The position numbers and the translations under genes were made by a program. DNA of 64,000 nt. Source: Sphingomonas sp. (lineage in GTDB: Bacteria; Pseudomonadota; Alphaproteobacteria; Sphingomonadales; Sphingomonadaceae). This document shows positions 62,056 through 64,000 of this stretch, in pieces (positions within the stretch are counted from its first letter, which is position 1; the number at the start of each line of letters is the position of its first letter). The notes beneath the pieces are model-generated. The model saw only the letters and a program-made list of their open reading frames with translations. It was not told the origin of the DNA and made no database searches. The stretch lies in NCBI RefSeq assembly GCF_026460985.1, contig NZ_JAPKNM010000094.1:53555-117554 (forward strand). Direction: 5' to 3'.

Positions 62056-62145
62056 TCCTTGTGGGGTAAGGGCAGCGTTTCGCGATTGACTCGAATCACC
62101 CCCCCGGCCAAGGCTGCGCGCGTCGATGGCGGGCAACCGGCATAG

Positions 62146-62335
62146 GCACGCGCGGGAGAGTGGCGGTCCTTCAAGGGCTGCCCGCCGAAGGAGCAACCGC
62201 CCCGGAATCTCTCAGGCACCAGGGACCGCGCGCGCTGTGACACTCTGGAAAGCGCCGCCGAGGAGGCGGCCACCGAAGGGGTAACCCCGGATCGCGGTCC
62301 GGGGGAAAGCTCTCAGGTTCCGTGACAGAGGGGGC
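62146..62335 (+). ncRNA. Tandem glycine riboswitch upstream of gcvT
   Basis: Two aptamers in series. Aptamer 1 (about 62146-62237): GGGAGAG...CCGAAGGAGCAA...TCTCAGGCACCAGGGACCG. Aptamer 2 (about 62242-62335): ACACTCTGGAAAG...CCGAAGGGGTAA...CTCTCAGGTTCCGTGACAGAGGG. Both carry the conserved core of the gcvT element, with the short linker GTGAC between. Glycine binding normally turns on the glycine-cleavage genes. 63 bases follow to the gcvT start; no clear terminator hairpin is seen there, so control may be at translation. Confidence 0.93.
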
Positions 62336-62398
62336 GAGGGACTATGACGCACGACCGTGCGTTCGGTACCTCGTTCATACCCCGCGCGGAGTGCCCTG

Positions 62399-63562
62399 AT
62401 GAGCCAAGACGTCACCGAAACCGGCGAAGAAACGCTGGAGCTTCAGCAGCTTCCCCTCGACGCCTGGCACCGCGCTCGCGGCGGCCGGATGGTCCCGTTC
62501 GCTGGCTACGAGATGCCCGTCCAATATGAGGGCATCATGGCCGAGCATCTCTGGACGCGCGACCATGCCGGGCTGTTCGACGTCAGCCATATGGGTCAAT
62601 TGCTCTTCTCCGGCCCGGGCGTCGATGCTGAGCTCGAGACGCTGCTGCCGGGCGACATCAAGGGGCTGGGCGAGGGGCGGATGCGCTATTCGCTGCTCCT
62701 CGCCGAGAATGGCGGCATCCATGACGATCTGATGGTCACCCGGCTGCCCGCCGGCACTGGCTTCGAGACCGAGGCGGGCGACTTCTACATGGTCGTCAAC
62801 GGCGCCTGCAAATGGGACGATATCGGGGTTTTCCGCGAGCTGCTGCCCGACGAGGTCGGCATCAGCCATCTCGACGAGCAGGCTTTGCTCGCGCTGCAGG
62901 GCCCCGAGGCGGTGATCGCGCTCGAGCGAGTCGTTCCGGGCGTCGCCGCGCTCGTTTTCATGACCGCCGCGGCGTTCGAGTGGCAGGGCAACCCGCTGTG
63001 GGTGAGCCGCTCGGGCTATACCGGTGAGGACGGCTTCGAGATCTCGCTCCCCGGCGAGGCCGCCGAGGCCTTTGCCGAGGCGCTCTGCGCCCAGCCCGAG
63101 GTCAAGCCGATCGGGCTCGGCGCGCGCGATTCGCTGCGGCTCGAGGCGGGGCTGCCACTCTACGGTCACGATCTCGATCTCGAGACCACGCCGGTCGCCG
63201 CCGATCTCGGCTTCGCGCTGTCGAAGCGCCGCCGTGAGGAAGGCGGCTTTCCCGGCCACGCCCGGATCATGGCCGAGCGCGAGGGCGCCGCGATCGTCAA
63301 GCGCGTCGGGCTGATCGTCGAGGGCCGCCAGCCGGTGCGCGAGGGTGCCGCGGTGGTCGATGCCGAGGGCACCGAGGTCGGCAAGGTGACCAGCGGCGGG
63401 TTCGCGCCCTCGGTCCAGAAGCCGATCGCGATGGCCTATGTGCCCGTCGCGCTCGCCGCGCCCGGCACGCGCATCACGCTCGCCCAGCGCGGCAAAGTCC
63501 ATCACGCGGAGGTCGCAGCCATGCCCTTCGTGTCCCATCGCTATGTCAGGAAGGGAAGCTGA
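62399..63562 (+). CDS. gcvT: Aminomethyltransferase, glycine cleavage T-protein
   Basis: Predicted 387 residues. It transfers the methylene carbon from aminomethyl-lipoyl-GcvH to tetrahydrofolate and releases ammonia. LDAWHRARGGRMVPFAGYEM, LFDVSHMGQLLFSGPGVDAE, VNGACKWDDI, VSRSGYTGEDGFEISLP (folate site) and RLEAGLPLYGHDLD are all typical. ATG 62399 is chosen for GGAG 8 bases upstream. It is the first gene after the glycine riboswitch; 3 bases before gcvH. Confidence 0.96.
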   Translation: MSQDVTETGEETLELQQLPLDAWHRARGGRMVPFAGYEMPVQYEGIMAEHLWTRDHAGLFDVSHMGQLLFSGPGVDAELETLLPGDIKGLGEGRMRYSLLLAENGGIHDDLMVTRLPAGTGFETEAGDFYMVVNGACKWDDIGVFRELLPDEVGISHLDEQALLALQGPEAVIALERVVPGVAALVFMTAAAFEWQGNPLWVSRSGYTGEDGFEISLPGEAAEAFAEALCAQPEVKPIGLGARDSLRLEAGLPLYGHDLDLETTPVAADLGFALSKRRREEGGFPGHARIMAEREGAAIVKRVGLIVEGRQPVREGAAVVDAEGTEVGKVTSGGFAPSVQKPIAMAYVPVALAAPGTRITLAQRGKVHHAEVAAMPFVSHRYVRKGS

Positions 63563-63565
63563 CCC

Positions 63566-63937
63566 ATGAGCCGTTATTTCACTGAAGATCATGAGTGGAT
63601 CCAGGTCGACGGCGAGGTCGCGACGGTCGGCATCACCGACTATGCGCAGGGCCAGCTGGGCGACATCGTGTTCGTCGAGACCCCCGAAGAGGGCAAGACC
63701 GTCAGCAAGGGCGACGATGCCGCGGTGGTCGAATCGGTCAAGGCCGCGTCGGACGTCTATGCGCCGGTCGCCGGCACGGTGATCGAAGGCAATGCCGCGC
63801 TCGCCGACAATCCCGCGCTCGTCAACGAGGACCCCGAGGGCGAGGGCTGGTTCTTCAAGCTGACGCTCGCCGATGCGAGCGAGCTGGAGAGCCTGATGGA
63901 CGAGGCCGCGTACCAGGATTTCGTGAGCAAGCTTTGA
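63566..63937 (+). CDS. gcvH: Glycine cleavage system H protein
   Basis: Predicted 123 residues. Carries the lipoyl arm between the P, T and L proteins. The lipoylated lysine is in [19 protein letters not shown]; the N-terminal [10 protein letters not shown] and the C-terminal [11 protein letters not shown] are standard. The ATG follows gcvT by 3 bases with AAGGGAAG 6-7 bases upstream. gcvP would be expected next, beyond the window. Confidence 0.97.
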   Translation: MSRYFTEDHEWIQVDGEVATVGITDYAQGQLGDIVFVETPEEGKTVSKGDDAAVVESVKAASDVYAPVAGTVIEGNAALADNPALVNEDPEGEGWFFKLTLADASELESLMDEAAYQDFVSKL

Positions 63938-63945
63938 CCTAAACG

Positions 63946-64000
63946 AAGCCCCTCCCCTTCAGGGGAGGGGTAGGGGGTGGGGGACGTCTCACCGAGACCG
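63946..64000. repeat. CTCCCC palindromic repeat, cut by the window edge
   Basis: Begins 9 bases after gcvH. AAGCCCCTCCCCTTCAGGGG continuing to GGGGTGGGG is the same as the left arm of the copy inside glyS (26575-26612) except for one base. Only the left arm is inside the window. Confidence 0.8.

Overview
The window is chromosomal DNA from a high-GC alphaproteobacterium, most likely a sphingomonad (Sphingomonas or a close relative). This rests on the protein families (a large TonB-dependent receptor, a glycine-zipper 17-kDa-type lipoprotein, a TorF-type porin, an MpaB-family oxygenase, CpaA-E/TadBC pilus genes), the codon use, and the palindromic repeats between genes. No rRNA, tRNA, phage, plasmid or CRISPR sequence was seen.

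Layout. 1-4.1 kb: start of a secreted glycoside hydrolase 2 enzyme, then an acvB/virJ-mprF operon for lysyl-phosphatidylglycerol, and a small lipoprotein. 4.2-10 kb: a TonB receptor facing a Tat-exported penicillin-acylase-family enzyme, with clustered inverted repeats between them. 10-13.9 kb: an acid-resistance-like operon (arcD, arcA and two HdeD-family genes) without arcB or arcC. 13.9-15.7 kb: four small secreted or lipoprotein genes including MliC-like and META/HslJ-like members. 16-18.2 kb: a sensor histidine kinase. 18.4-30.6 kb: housekeeping genes (ychF, pth, rplY, glyQ, glyS, ppdK) mixed with mpaB, a TbpB-like lipoprotein, a TraB/GumN gene and several palindromic repeats, one of which lies in frame inside glyS. 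31-38.4 kb: a Tad pilus operon (cpaA, cpaB, cpaC, cpaD, cpaE, tadB, tadC) lacking the motor ATPase gene cpaF where it is expected. 38.4-41.2 kb: four enzyme or small-protein genes. 41.4-45 kb: ECF sigma factor, zinc-finger anti-sigma factor, S8 protease and porin, apparently one coupled unit, followed by a cupredoxin.

45.1-58.5 kb is the most unusual region. Seven leftward genes are joined by 1-4 base overlaps: radical SAM, two methyltransferases, radical SAM, methyltransferase, amidohydrolase and outer-membrane beta-barrel. Divergently, an HPr-kinase-like ATPase and two GT4 glycosyltransferases are also overlapped, and they meet a leftward uncharacterised nucleotidyltransferase and a sulfotransferase. 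The set looks like an undescribed pathway for a methylated, glycosylated and possibly sulfated product or surface modification. No precursor peptide, NRPS/PKS, lasso cyclase or Asn synthetase was found, so the product class is unknown.

58.7-64 kb returns to housekeeping: rnhA, thrB, ispH, a sphingomonad-type lipoprotein, then a tandem glycine riboswitch controlling gcvT-gcvH. At least four palindromic elements of a GC-rich CTCCCC family, plus a truncated copy at the window edge, are scattered through the housekeeping parts. Those outside glyS lie at or close to the 3' ends of genes.
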